From a virus, in the IMG/VR virus record IMGVR_UViG_3300006868_000042, positions 1-37,650 of that record: DNA of 37,650 nt. One strand, given 5' to 3'. A program made the position numbers and the translations under genes. This document shows positions 30,766-37,650 of this stretch, in pieces (position 1 is the stretch's first letter; every line of letters starts with the position of its first letter). The notes under the pieces were generated by a model, which saw only the letters and a list, made by a program, of their open reading frames with translations, ran no database searches and was not told the origin of the DNA.

Positions 30766-30942
30766 TTAAGATCCGCAACCAATACATTCAATCGGTGCAT
30801 CAATCTGTACTTTGTACTCTCTTCCTTGGTCATAAGCTTCTAAGTGTTTCTTCATTTCAAATTTAATACTCGATGCCATTAAACCATTTTCAGCATTAGC
30901 AATTTGGTCTTCATACATCTTAACAATTTGTTCTCTTGTCAT
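30766..30942 (-). CDS. Small hypothetical protein with CxxC end
   Basis: A 58-residue protein from the ATG at 30942 (MTREQIVKMYEDQIANAENG, ending DAPIECIGCGS). Mostly helical, with a C-terminal CIGC pair that could bind a metal. Overlaps the upstream 61-residue gene by 23 bp and precedes erf by 43 bp. Family not recognised. Confidence 0.55.
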   Translation of the reverse strand: MTREQIVKMYEDQIANAENGLMASSIKFEMKKHLEAYDQGREYKVQIDAPIECIGCGS

Positions 30943-31105
30943 CTTCTACGTTATTTAAAGTTAAAAATCTAATTCTCCACATCGTTTCGTTAAATCTCTT
31001 TTCTGTGTGGCTATCTAACCACTCTTTGTGATTAGTGTAGCTACCCGGGTAAGTGCTTTTACTTATCCCTTTCGCTAGTCCTTTGAATTGGTTCTCGTTT
31101 CTCAT
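30920..31105 (-). CDS. Small hypothetical protein
   Basis: A 61-residue basic protein (FKGLAKGISKSTYPGSYTNH, then RFNETMWRIRFLTLNNVEDD). No recognised domain. Its ATG overlaps the stop of the upstream gene by one base, so the two are translated together as the first two genes of the P4 operon. Confidence 0.5.
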   Translation of the reverse strand: MRNENQFKGLAKGISKSTYPGSYTNHKEWLDSHTEKRFNETMWRIRFLTLNNVEDDKRTNC

Positions 31106-31434
31106 TATCTTACAGTCTTTAATTGTTCTTTAATTTGGTTAGTAATTCTTAATTCAAACTCTTGCTCAGTTTCTTTATCAAAAGCTATAATTTGACAAGG
31201 AACTATCTCGCCAGAGAAATTAATTAAAATAGGGTCATTGTAGTCACACCAACCAGCACTAGAAGAAACGTTACTCCCATTAACTTCGAAAGTTATATCG
31301 AAATAATAGTTATCTGATTCTAATTCTTCTAAAACTGGGTAAAAGTCTTCAGACTGTTCGAAGTCTGAAACTAGAGTATCAAAATCGATTTCTAATTCCA
31401 ATACTTCTTGCTTTGCTAATTCTTGAGTTTTCAT
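31105..31434 (-). CDS. Acidic hypothetical protein, first gene after P4
   Basis: A 109-residue very acidic protein (LELEIDFDTLVSDFEQSEDF, then YYFDITFEVNGSNVSSSAGW). The first 55 residues carry about twice as many acidic as basic residues. As the first product of the replication operon it could be an early host-takeover or DNA-mimic protein; that is speculation from charge and position. The P4 -7 box lies 30 bp upstream of the ATG. Confidence 0.6.
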   Translation of the reverse strand: MKTQELAKQEVLELEIDFDTLVSDFEQSEDFYPVLEELESDNYYFDITFEVNGSNVSSSAGWCDYNDPILINFSGEIVPCQIIAFDKETEQEFELRITNQIKEQLKTVR

Positions 31435-31464
31435 ATTCGTTTAATTTATTCGTTGTTGTTGATA

Positions 31465-31506
31465 CAAATATATAGAGCATTGTTTAAATCTGAAAGCTTT
31501 TTAACA
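31465..31506 (-). promoter_or_regulatory. Promoter P4 with diverged operator copy
   Basis: The -7 element TATATTTG (31465-31472) lies 8 bp after a 26-bp element (31481-31506) with arms TGTTAAAAAG and GATTTAAACA around CTTTCA. The spacing and the TGTT/AACA ends match P1-P3. It directs the replication and recombination operon down to the terminator at 23.57 kb, about 7.9 kb. Confidence 0.8.
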
Positions 31507-31562
31507 AATTATTTTGCAATAAAAAGTTAAGTACTTGAAAATCAACGAGAATAATTTAGGCG

Positions 31563-31584
31563 AAAAAAGGGACCGAAGCCCCTT
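31563..31584 (-). terminator. Intrinsic terminator of the late operon (UUCG loop)
   Basis: On the minus strand AAGGGGC and GTCCCTT form a 7-bp stem (one G-U) capped by TTCG and followed by a T tract. It lies 26 bp after the stop of the 87-residue gene, so it ends the late transcript before P4. Confidence 0.88.
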
Positions 31585-31609
31585 TAATCAACAAACCAAA
31601 ACAAAAACA

Positions 31610-31873
31610 CTATGAAAAAAACGAAAATAGGTTTAATTTCTTAATCAGCTCTTTAGCTGTTTCTATATCAATCTTACCGAAGACAACTGCTAATATTATA
31701 ACAAACATAATAGAATAACCTGCAATCTTAGCGTAATCTACTTTCCCTATACTTGAATGAGGTAGTCTAACCGACCTAGACTCCTTAATCTCTTTAGCTA
31801 CATTCCCTACAACTGGTATAGCACTAATTGCTCCAGTTAATAATGATGATAGTATACTTTTTAATTTACTCAT
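31610..31873 (-). CDS. Holin-like small membrane protein
   Basis: An 87-residue protein with an amphipathic N-terminus (LKSILSSLLTGAISAIPVVG), a basic/polar middle, and one clear membrane helix (YSIMFVIILAVVFG, about residues 52-67). One-helix small proteins at the end of the late operon are often holins. No other evidence links it to the endolysin gene, which lies 12 kb away. It is the last gene before the late terminator. Confidence 0.45.
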   Translation of the reverse strand: MSKLKSILSSLLTGAISAIPVVGNVAKEIKESRSVRLPHSSIGKVDYAKIAGYSIMFVIILAVVFGKIDIETAKELIKKLNLFSFFS

Positions 31874-31915
31874 ATTACTAATTTACTTATTTATCTACTC
31901 ATTGTTATTTACTAA

Positions 31916-32269
31916 TTATAAAAAAGATCTATCAAGGTCTTCATCAGAATATACATAAGCTTCTCCCTTAAATAATTCAGAGTTAGCTAAAGTGTAATCT
32001 AAATTTGTAGAGCTTAATTGATCATACAAATATAAATCATAAGAACCAGTATCTATCTTAATAGAAGCGTTTAGAGGATCCTCAGATCCATCTTTCCCTA
32101 CTTCTAATAGTTCTAATTGAATAAACGGACAAACAACCATAGATTGATCTAAACAAACAAATTCTTTAGCTGTAATCTTATTAACTAATCTAATTAAAAA
32201 ATAAGGTGACTCTAAAGCACTTTGTTTATAAAAAAGTAAGTCGTTAGTTGAATCTTGTAGTATAGTCAT
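31916..32269 (-). CDS. Hypothetical late protein near fibre genes
   Basis: A 117-residue protein (DSTNDLLFYKQSALESPYFL, then MVVCPFIQLELLEVGKDGSE). Beta-rich with an acidic C-terminus (YSDEDLDRSFL). It is joined to the fibre gene by a one-base overlap. A fibre-associated, tail-tip or chaperone role is inferred from position; family not recognised. Confidence 0.5.
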   Translation of the reverse strand: MTILQDSTNDLLFYKQSALESPYFLIRLVNKITAKEFVCLDQSMVVCPFIQLELLEVGKDGSEDPLNASIKIDTGSYDLYLYDQLSSTNLDYTLANSELFKGEAYVYSDEDLDRSFL

Positions 32270-33654
32270 TAGTCTAAAGATTTACAAATAAAGTTTAAAA
32301 ATTCAACCGTAATGTCATCAGCATTAGAGTCGTTTTCTATCCAAAGTTCTACGTAGTCGTTTTCATCCATTTCAAAAATAGTTTGAACGTGTATAGCTTC
32401 AGCTCTACCACTACCCGAAGTCGTCGCGTACATTTCAGAGTCAGCTATAATAGCCCCATTCTTAGCTACGTATAATCCTATAAGTCTATTATTCCCCGAA
32501 GTAAAAGAAGCTGTAGCTGATACTTGGAAGTTTCTCGTTAACCCTCCTGTATAAGTTAACCTATTATCTGAATGGCTGAATTTCTGATTAATAGCGTTAG
32601 CTGTTGACGTACCCTCTATCTTAACTGGTACACCTGCTGAAGTTATAGTCGTTACTGTGGCATTATTAAGCATATAATAGTTCCCTATCTCTGCTGTGTT
32701 TTTAACTCCTCTAGAGTTATCTATCCTAGTTCTATTATCCGTTTCCGTTATACCTGAAAGATAAGTTGACCCACCAGAGAAGTTAACAGTATCGAAAATA
32801 TATCCTTCTGTCGGAATTGTAGCACTTACATTAGCGTCAATACCTACAGTAGCACCAAAAGCAACTATAGAAGAATAAATAACTCTAAATCTTCGTGTAA
32901 CATTTAAAGTAGAACTAAGCTCTATAATACCCCCAGCAGAACCGTCTCCTACAAATATAGAGTTATCAATACCTATTGTACCTACAGTACCGCTAAAAAT
33001 AAACCCTTTAGAGTTTAAAAAAGCACCTTTAGAATATATCCAGTTATCACAAGTACTAATCTCTCCAATATTAGGGATGTTTAAAAAATTAACACCAGTC
33101 CAATCTAAAGCTACCGGAGCATTAGTTACTCCGTTAATATCAAGACAAGTATCAACGTCTCTAAATGTTATATGTCTTATAGGTGTAGTCCATTCAGTAG
33201 TAAATAAAGCTACCCCAGTCCCTAAACCTGTTGAAGTTATAGAGCAATTTTCTGAAGATGCACCAAGAATAACAGTGTCTTGACTTCCTACAAGTCTATC
33301 TCCCTCTAAATCCACATCAGCAGTGAAATAATAAGTATGCTCTGCTAATAGAGTTATAACACCTCCTATAGGAGATGGTAAATCACTTTTAGAAGCTACA
33401 AAGGTTAAGTTAGTTATACCACTATCATTAACATCTATAAGTACTCCTATCTGGTCTATCAAGTTCTCTACACTAGTAGAAGTAGGAACAGTAATAGTAC
33501 TCCTTTCTAATTCTACTACAGGCGCAGTACATTGCTTAAATACTACAGAATCAACTCCTTTTGATTCCATTATCACATCGTCTAAAGGGATAGTATCTAT
33601 GTCGTTACCATAAACTATCTTTAATTGTCCTCCTTCTACCGTTATCGTAGCCAT
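32269..33654 (-). CDS. Tail fibre / receptor-binding protein, beta-helix type
   Basis: A 461-residue protein. Residues 1-75 (TITVEGGQLKIVYGNDIDTI) resemble the whole of the 76-residue protein encoded just upstream. The middle (about 110-330) has stacked short strands and Ser/Thr/Asn-rich turns, as in a parallel beta-helix (HITFRDVDTCLDINGVTNAP, VGTIGIDNSIFVGDGSAGG). The C-terminal 130 residues (FQVSATASFTSGNNRLIGLY, YVELWIENDSNADDITVEF) look like a TNF/C1q-type jelly roll often found at fibre tips. It probably binds the host surface. Confidence 0.65.
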   Translation of the reverse strand: MATITVEGGQLKIVYGNDIDTIPLDDVIMESKGVDSVVFKQCTAPVVELERSTITVPTSTSVENLIDQIGVLIDVNDSGITNLTFVASKSDLPSPIGGVITLLAEHTYYFTADVDLEGDRLVGSQDTVILGASSENCSITSTGLGTGVALFTTEWTTPIRHITFRDVDTCLDINGVTNAPVALDWTGVNFLNIPNIGEISTCDNWIYSKGAFLNSKGFIFSGTVGTIGIDNSIFVGDGSAGGIIELSSTLNVTRRFRVIYSSIVAFGATVGIDANVSATIPTEGYIFDTVNFSGGSTYLSGITETDNRTRIDNSRGVKNTAEIGNYYMLNNATVTTITSAGVPVKIEGTSTANAINQKFSHSDNRLTYTGGLTRNFQVSATASFTSGNNRLIGLYVAKNGAIIADSEMYATTSGSGRAEAIHVQTIFEMDENDYVELWIENDSNADDITVEFLNFICKSLD

Positions 33655-33884
33655 TATGTTAAGTTATTTAGTTTAGTTAATAAATCGTTTAAATCAGTAG
33701 CAGAAGGCGTAGTAACCTCACTTACATTACTTATAACGGCAAATCTAAAGTTTGCGCCTTTAACGATAGATAAATCATTTCTTAAAACAAATCTAATATC
33801 GTTTTTAGCTATCGCTTTTACCTCGTTAGTAATAGTGTTTTTTATCTTAAAAAAACCCCCTGAATTAGTTATCTCAAACGCCAT
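33654..33884 (-). CDS. Short protein related to a fibre N-terminal domain
   Basis: A 76-residue protein (MAFEITNSGGFFKIKNTITN ... DLNDLLTKLNNLT). It aligns by eye with the first 75 residues of the 461-residue fibre: GG-x-(F/L)KI near the start and VTxPSxTxxxxLxxxLxxL near the end. It may be a free-standing fibre-anchoring domain or the remains of a duplicated or shortened fibre gene. It overlaps the fibre gene by one base. Confidence 0.55.
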   Translation of the reverse strand: MAFEITNSGGFFKIKNTITNEVKAIAKNDIRFVLRNDLSIVKGANFRFAVISNVSEVTTPSATDLNDLLTKLNNLT

Positions 33885-33887
33885 ATT

Positions 33888-34472
33888 CTATAAAGGTTTG
33901 AATCCGTCGTTATCTCTTCTATAAAAATCTAAATAGTCCTCGTCGTCGGTAATAATACCTGAGTTACCGTAACCGTCGAAAGCTAAGTTAGTACAACAAG
34001 AATCAGAATCTCTAAATAGAGGATAATCAGTCTCGTTATCTCTTAAGTAGCAAATAAGTTGGTCGATATAATACTCCGCTTTTTTCTTAGCCATATTCTT
34101 ACGGATTTCCAGTGATCTAGAATCTATACTAACCGCTTGGTCGGTAGATTTAGATTGTATTCCTGTAGGGCTAATCTTAGAGTGTAAGTAAGTATAAGAC
34201 TCGTAAGCAATCCACCAAGCTAAACCGGGCTTAATACCTCTAAAAAGCCTATCGTTACCGTTAAGTAAAGTAGTATTTAAAGCCGTTAAAGTATCAGTAG
34301 CTACTTGACCTACTAACTCTTCGTAAAGCTTCTCTCCTAGAGCCGTCCTTACGTATAAATCTTGGCTAATAGTAATAGCAAAAGCTAAACTACTACTCTG
34401 AACGTTATTACTAATATCAGTCCAATTCTTAACCTCCTGCTCTGTTATTATCTTTGTCTCTGCTAAACTCAT
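33888..34472 (-). CDS. Head-tail connector (DUF6712-like) protein
   Basis: A 194-residue helical protein. SSLAFAITISQDLYVRTALG near residue 28, FRGIKPGLAWWIAYESYTYL near residue 77 and KKKAEYYIDQLICYL near residue 128 follow a connector pattern I associate with DUF6712-type proteins of Bacteroidota phages: helices with a YVxxxLG(E) motif and an acidic, Cys-containing C-terminus (DSDSCCTNLAFDGYGN). It would join portal to tail. Its position after the fibre genes is unusual for a connector. Confidence 0.6.
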   Translation of the reverse strand: MSLAETKIITEQEVKNWTDISNNVQSSSLAFAITISQDLYVRTALGEKLYEELVGQVATDTLTALNTTLLNGNDRLFRGIKPGLAWWIAYESYTYLHSKISPTGIQSKSTDQAVSIDSRSLEIRKNMAKKKAEYYIDQLICYLRDNETDYPLFRDSDSCCTNLAFDGYGNSGIITDDEDYLDFYRRDNDGFKPL

Positions 34473-34777
34473 ATTATACTTTTTACTAATTCTTGAATAT
34501 TCTTATTTATAGAGTTAACATAACTTTTCAACTCTCCTATCTCTTGATGTAATTGATCGAACTGTATCTTACTAAGGTCCTCTAACTTCTCTATTTGAGC
34601 AGAGTTATTGTTATCTATCAATTCTACTTTGTTTTCTAATTTAGATATCTCATTCTGCATATTAGCAACTTTATCTTCTTGGTCTTTAAAACTCTTGTGG
34701 ATACTTTTAAAGAAGTAAGCAATTATAGCGCCTCCCCCAGTTACTATATACTTAAACAAGATATCTAAATCTAACAT
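34469..34777 (-). CDS. Membrane-anchored coiled-coil protein
   Basis: A 102-residue protein with one membrane helix (residues about 8-25, YIVTGGGAIIAYFFKSI), then a long coiled coil (QNEISKLENKVELIDNNNSA, QLHQEIGELKSYVNSINKNI). This layout occurs in some holin-like and spanin-like phage proteins and in the Bdr/XhlA type of lysis accessory protein. It overlaps the connector gene by 4 bp. Lysis function is a reasonable guess. Confidence 0.5.
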   Translation of the reverse strand: MLDLDILFKYIVTGGGAIIAYFFKSIHKSFKDQEDKVANMQNEISKLENKVELIDNNNSAQIEKLEDLSKIQFDQLHQEIGELKSYVNSINKNIQELVKSII

Positions 34778-34791
34778 AATTCTATAAAGGT

Positions 34792-34956
34792 CTACTTTTC
34801 TACTTTAAGTTTTTCGTTTTCTTCTTTAGGAGTTAATGCGTCTAAAACCTTTCTCTTAAGGTTAATAATTTCTACTAACTGAGTCTCGTCTAACGCTAAT
34901 TCTTTTCTAGCGATTGCGAATACTACCTCGATGTTTTTTAAGTCTTGTTCTGTCAT
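34792..34956 (-). CDS. Small helical hypothetical protein
   Basis: A 54-residue protein from the ATG at 34956 (MTEQDLKNIEVVFAIARKEL, then LVEIINLKRKVLDALTPKEE). It fills the gap between the DUF1353-like and coiled-coil genes with 3-bp and 14-bp spacing. Highly charged helices, no recognised family. Confidence 0.55.
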   Translation of the reverse strand: MTEQDLKNIEVVFAIARKELALDETQLVEIINLKRKVLDALTPKEENEKLKVEK

Positions 34957-34959
34957 TTT

Positions 34960-35328
34960 TTATCGTTTAAATAGTTTAAATGCAAGGGTTGCCAATATCG
35001 GATAAACCCAAGTCTTTAAGTTACTAAAATTATATATCTCCATTAGCTTTTTAAGGGTTAAATTAGTATCCCTTACGTAAGATTCTAAATCTTTAGAACC
35101 TCTTAACTTTTCTCTGTTCTGCATAGCGTAATCGTGCCATACAAAAACTGGATGAAATTCGTTAGACCACTTAGTATTAAAAAAGGTTAACCCGTCTGAT
35201 TTAATATAGTAATCCCAAAAATCAGAAGTAAAAGCCTCGATTATCATAACTCTATACCTTTTAGGTACATCGAATACAGTAAACGAAGCTCTAGTAACCT
35301 TCTCTATATTTAACCTATCGTTATTCAC
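34960..35328 (-). CDS. DUF1353-like phage protein
   Basis: A 122-residue protein. The segment KSDGLTFFNTKWSNEFHPVF followed by VWHDYAMQ resembles the DUF1353 core (tDxxS...P...HDxxY), and the C-terminal helix WVYPILATLAFKLFK is hydrophobic. DUF1353 proteins are common late phage proteins, sometimes near lysis or tail genes, of unknown function. One-base overlap with the upstream gene. Confidence 0.5.
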   Translation of the reverse strand: MNNDRLNIEKVTRASFTVFDVPKRYRVMIIEAFTSDFWDYYIKSDGLTFFNTKWSNEFHPVFVWHDYAMQNREKLRGSKDLESYVRDTNLTLKKLMEIYNFSNLKTWVYPILATLAFKLFKR

Positions 35329-35645
35329 TATAAAATAATTTCCGTATCTGTTCCAACTTCTGATAAGCTCTCTAAATAAGTTTGGTAGAAAGTATTAACC
35401 GCTACCGGATTTAGATTAGCAAACTCCTCATCCGTTGGTTTATAAACATAAGCAAGTTCTTGAATAAAAGAAGGATAAACTTGAGCCTTACCTTCTGTTC
35501 TTGCTAATTCGCTTATGTAAACCTTTGGAGAATAATGAAGCTCTTTAGTGTTATCTGGGATAACCATATCAAACCCTATTAAATACCCTGAAGGAATAAT
35601 TAAACCTTCTTTGCTTTCTGCTGTGTTATTTACTTTAATCGCCAT
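35328..35645 (-). CDS. Hypothetical late protein
   Basis: A 105-residue protein (KEGLIIPSGYLIGFDMVIPD, then YISELARTEGKAQVYPSFIQ). It is probably beta-rich in the first half and helical toward the end. It lies two bases after the fibre gene, so it may be a fibre-assembly or tail-tip protein. Family not recognised. Confidence 0.5.
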   Translation of the reverse strand: MAIKVNNTAESKEGLIIPSGYLIGFDMVIPDNTKELHYSPKVYISELARTEGKAQVYPSFIQELAYVYKPTDEEFANLNPVAVNTFYQTYLESLSEVGTDTEIIL

Positions 35646-35647
35646 AA

Positions 35648-37177
35648 TTAACTATCTGTTACTATTGTTTTTACTGTTCCGTCTCCGAAAACTATTTTTA
35701 AATCTCCATCCGCTGTATCTACGTATATCTTAGCCTTACCTACTGTTGCACTTGGTGCTGTCATCCCGTCTGTAATAGCTATATCTCCAGCTACATCTAA
35801 TTTAGAATTAGGCGTTGAACTACCTATTGCAAAATTACCCGTAGAATTTAACCAACCGTCAACAGATTTTCCAAATCTAAAAGTCGAAGTTGTTTCATTA
35901 AAGTTAACTTCAAAACTATCATTTGTTGAGTTAGTTCTGTATCCTGTTCCATTACCTATAATATACGCTCTTGTTGCTGAAGATGTAACTCTATGACCAA
36001 GTGCTATTCCTGAAGTGTTATTTACAGTTGTCTGTCTACCTAAAGCTAAACCAAAATTACCGTTAACCGTTACGTCAGTACCTATACCTAAACCTTGTAT
36101 AGTAGTCCCCGTTGCACCGTCACCTATTAATATAGTTTCTGTTCCTAATGTCGTTACACCCGTAGCTGTATTATTACCTATTAATATTGCAGAATTACCT
36201 CCAGAAGTAACGCTGTTACCCGCTTGAAAACCTATTGCTATTGTGTTCTCACCAATAGATTTCGATGATTTACCTATTGCAATATTGCTACCTGCTGAAC
36301 CTACACCAATAGCTGTAGCCGCATCTCCAATAGCTACTGCACCTGAACCTCCACCACTTCTATTAGTGTTAGCGTCTTGCCCAATAGTTACACAACTTGG
36401 GTCAGGTTCATAATTAGCATTTTTACCCAAAGCAAAACCTCCTGAATCATCAATTTTAAGTAATTGAGTTGCGGAGCTGTTTTCTACTAATAAAGCTGTT
36501 GATGAACTTGTGGCTGTTCCACCCGTAATGTGTACTCTCGTATTTGCTGCTGGATAGTTTCCGCTTGAGCTACTAAATCTAACATCATAACCGAAAGAGG
36601 TTTCCCCGTTAAATAGAAATCTAACAGCTGACCTTGTTCCATTGTTAGCTAATAAATTCCAAGTATAAAAAGACGTATTCATATAAGCCGACCCCGCATC
36701 CCAAAAAGCTAAACCGTTGTTAATATTTCCTATTCCGTTCCAAATTCTAAATCTATTATTCTGGCCTGTCTGAAATATTAAATCGTTACCGTTGAAATCG
36801 TGACTCCTATCACCCGTTAAGGTTAAATCAGCAGTAGCCATATTGTCAGCAGAAACAGTACCCCATCTTAAACCAGTAACCTCTGCGGAGTCAGCTAATA
36901 AAACCTGACCGTCTGTACCTACTCCTAATCTTTGATTACCTGTGTCGTAAGTAAATAAATCGCCTTTAGTAGTTAAAGGAGAAGATATACCACCACCACC
37001 CGAAGCGGTTAAATTAATAGTTTCTACCCCTCCGTCGTTAGTCTCCGTAATAGTTACCGAACCGTCTGAACTTACAAGCTTATCTATTAAGTATTGAGCT
37101 TGTTGGTCGTTCTCTGATACCTTTACCTTAAAAGTACTCTGAGCGCCTTCTAAAAATATACCTAAATCTAAAGCCAT
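35648..37177 (-). CDS. Tail fibre with YadA-like head repeats
   Basis: A 509-residue Gly/Ser/Thr/Asn-rich protein. Residues 1-110 would attach to the tail (DLGIFLEGAQSTFKVKVSEN). Residues about 275-410 hold YadA-like AIG-x(n)-AIG repeats (VAIGDAATAIGVGSAGSNIA, IGENTIAIGFQAGNSVTSG), which fold as a trimeric left-handed beta-roll in adhesins. The tip ends GKAKIYVDTADGDLKIVFGD, a common phage fibre end. It is likely a trimeric receptor-binding fibre. It overlaps the portal stop by one base. Confidence 0.78.
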   Translation of the reverse strand: MALDLGIFLEGAQSTFKVKVSENDQQAQYLIDKLVSSDGSVTITETNDGGVETINLTASGGGGISSPLTTKGDLFTYDTGNQRLGVGTDGQVLLADSAEVTGLRWGTVSADNMATADLTLTGDRSHDFNGNDLIFQTGQNNRFRIWNGIGNINNGLAFWDAGSAYMNTSFYTWNLLANNGTRSAVRFLFNGETSFGYDVRFSSSSGNYPAANTRVHITGGTATSSSTALLVENSSATQLLKIDDSGGFALGKNANYEPDPSCVTIGQDANTNRSGGGSGAVAIGDAATAIGVGSAGSNIAIGKSSKSIGENTIAIGFQAGNSVTSGGNSAILIGNNTATGVTTLGTETILIGDGATGTTIQGLGIGTDVTVNGNFGLALGRQTTVNNTSGIALGHRVTSSATRAYIIGNGTGYRTNSTNDSFEVNFNETTSTFRFGKSVDGWLNSTGNFAIGSSTPNSKLDVAGDIAITDGMTAPSATVGKAKIYVDTADGDLKIVFGDGTVKTIVTDS

Positions 37178-37650
37178 TAATCTAACTCGTTATTATTATC
37201 GTTTAAAAATTCGTCTCCTCCTTCTTCTAAAGCCTCGATACCTAAAACACTTGTCCTAATCTCGTTAATAGTCATTACTCTACTCATTAACTCCTCAGAA
37301 CCTAAAATATCAATAGGCTTAAGAGGTTTAATCTTAGATTTAACGTTGATACCGTTACGCTCTAATACTTTATCTAAATTCTCTTCTATAACTGCCTGAG
37401 AAGGTCTAATTACCGTATTCTGATAGTACTCCATATTAGCACGGGTTAAACTATCCTCCGATTGTAAACCGGTAGCTACTTTAATACCTGCTAAAGCCAT
37501 AGGAGTACGATGAGCCATTATAATCTCTTCAGATACTTTTCCGTTAAGTAGAGTAAACATTTCGTGAGAGTCGTTTACCGGAATAGATTCTACCATAGTC
37601 TTCATATCCGGATTCGTAGACCAAGTTACTACTACTTTACCAGCGTTCTC
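37177..37650 (-). CDS. Portal protein (C-terminal part, continues from the start of the window)
   Basis: This is the C-terminal third of the portal gene. From 37650 the frame is continuous and repeats the 80 bases at 1-80; the nonredundant part ends at 37177. The segment NTVIRPSQAVIEENLDKVL is a typical portal C-terminal helix, followed by an acidic end (EALEEGGDEFLNDNNNELD). Joined to bases 875-1 it makes the roughly 422-residue protein. The first internal ATG at 37605 is not the real start. Confidence 0.88.
   Translation of the reverse strand, partial: ENAGKVVVTWSTNPDMKTMVESIPVNDSHEMFTLLNGKVSEEIIMAHRTPMALAGIKVATGLQSEDSLTRANMEYYQNTVIRPSQAVIEENLDKVLERNGINVKSKIKPLKPIDILGSEELMSRVMTINEIRTSVLGIEALEEGGDEFLNDNNNELD
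37571..37650. repeat. Terminal direct repeat, copy 2 (circular overlap)
   Basis: Identical to bases 1-80. See copy 1: it closes the circle inside the portal gene. Confidence 0.95.

Noticed and set aside
31612-31644. Short plus-strand frame starting MKKTKIG behind an A-rich leader and a hairpin
   Set aside because: It has only 10 codons, is antisense to the end of the holin-like gene, and no plus-strand promoter was seen. The hairpin is explained by the late terminator.

Overview
The window is the complete genome of a tailed, siphovirus-like bacteriophage. Bases 1-80 recur exactly at 37571-37650, and the portal gene reads in frame across that join, so the molecule closes into a circle of 37,570 bp (or the assembly is circularly permuted). 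Every supported gene is on the minus strand, so transcription runs from high to low coordinates. The host is most likely a member of the Bacteroidota, probably Flavobacteriaceae. The promoters carry the TATATTTG -7 element of that phylum, leaders are A-rich with little Shine-Dalgarno sequence, the genome is AT-rich, and several protein families (tail tube, tail structural proteins, WYL_2/SH3-like and DUF6378-like proteins) look like those of Bacteroidota phages. I see no integrase, excisionase or CI-type repressor, so a lytic lifestyle is likely.

Layout in transcription order. (1) Promoter P4 (about 31.5 kb) drives a replication and recombination block down to 23.6 kb: small proteins, an ERF annealing protein, a YqaJ-like exonuclease, a small SSB-like protein, small membrane proteins, a DnaD-like replisome organiser, a PP-loop (PAPS-reductase-like) enzyme, a DnaB-type helicase, a metallophosphoesterase and a RusA resolvase, ending at an intrinsic terminator. 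(2) P3 (23.5 kb) drives small genes and an unusual protein that joins a degenerate MazG-like domain to a DnaA-type DNA-binding domain. (3) P2 (22.3 kb) drives a nucleotide block (DUF6378-like, a ThyA homologue predicted to act on dCMP, MazG), then a PD-(D/E)XK protein, an M15 endolysin and both terminase subunits, ending at a terminator. (4) P1 (17.1 kb) drives three hypothetical genes, ending at a terminator. (5) From 15.4 kb the late block runs through tail genes, tape measure, protease-scaffold, major capsid and tail tube, then a four-gene glycosyltransferase/LpxA-like cassette, portal, fibres, connector and holin-like genes, ending at a UUCG terminator at 31.57 kb.

Four promoters share one 26-bp imperfect palindrome placed just upstream of the -7 element, which suggests a single phage or host regulator for the non-late operons. 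The two late blocks are each preceded by sets of 20-21-bp repeats beside an AT-rich tract. The most interesting biology is a possible cytosine-modification route (dCMP-specific ThyA homologue with a neighbouring MazG), the MazG-DnaA fusion, the glycan/acyl cassette inside the virion operon, a clear -1 frameshift in a tail gene, and the shared-operator promoter network. No DNA polymerase or tRNA gene was recognised, so host replication enzymes are presumably used.
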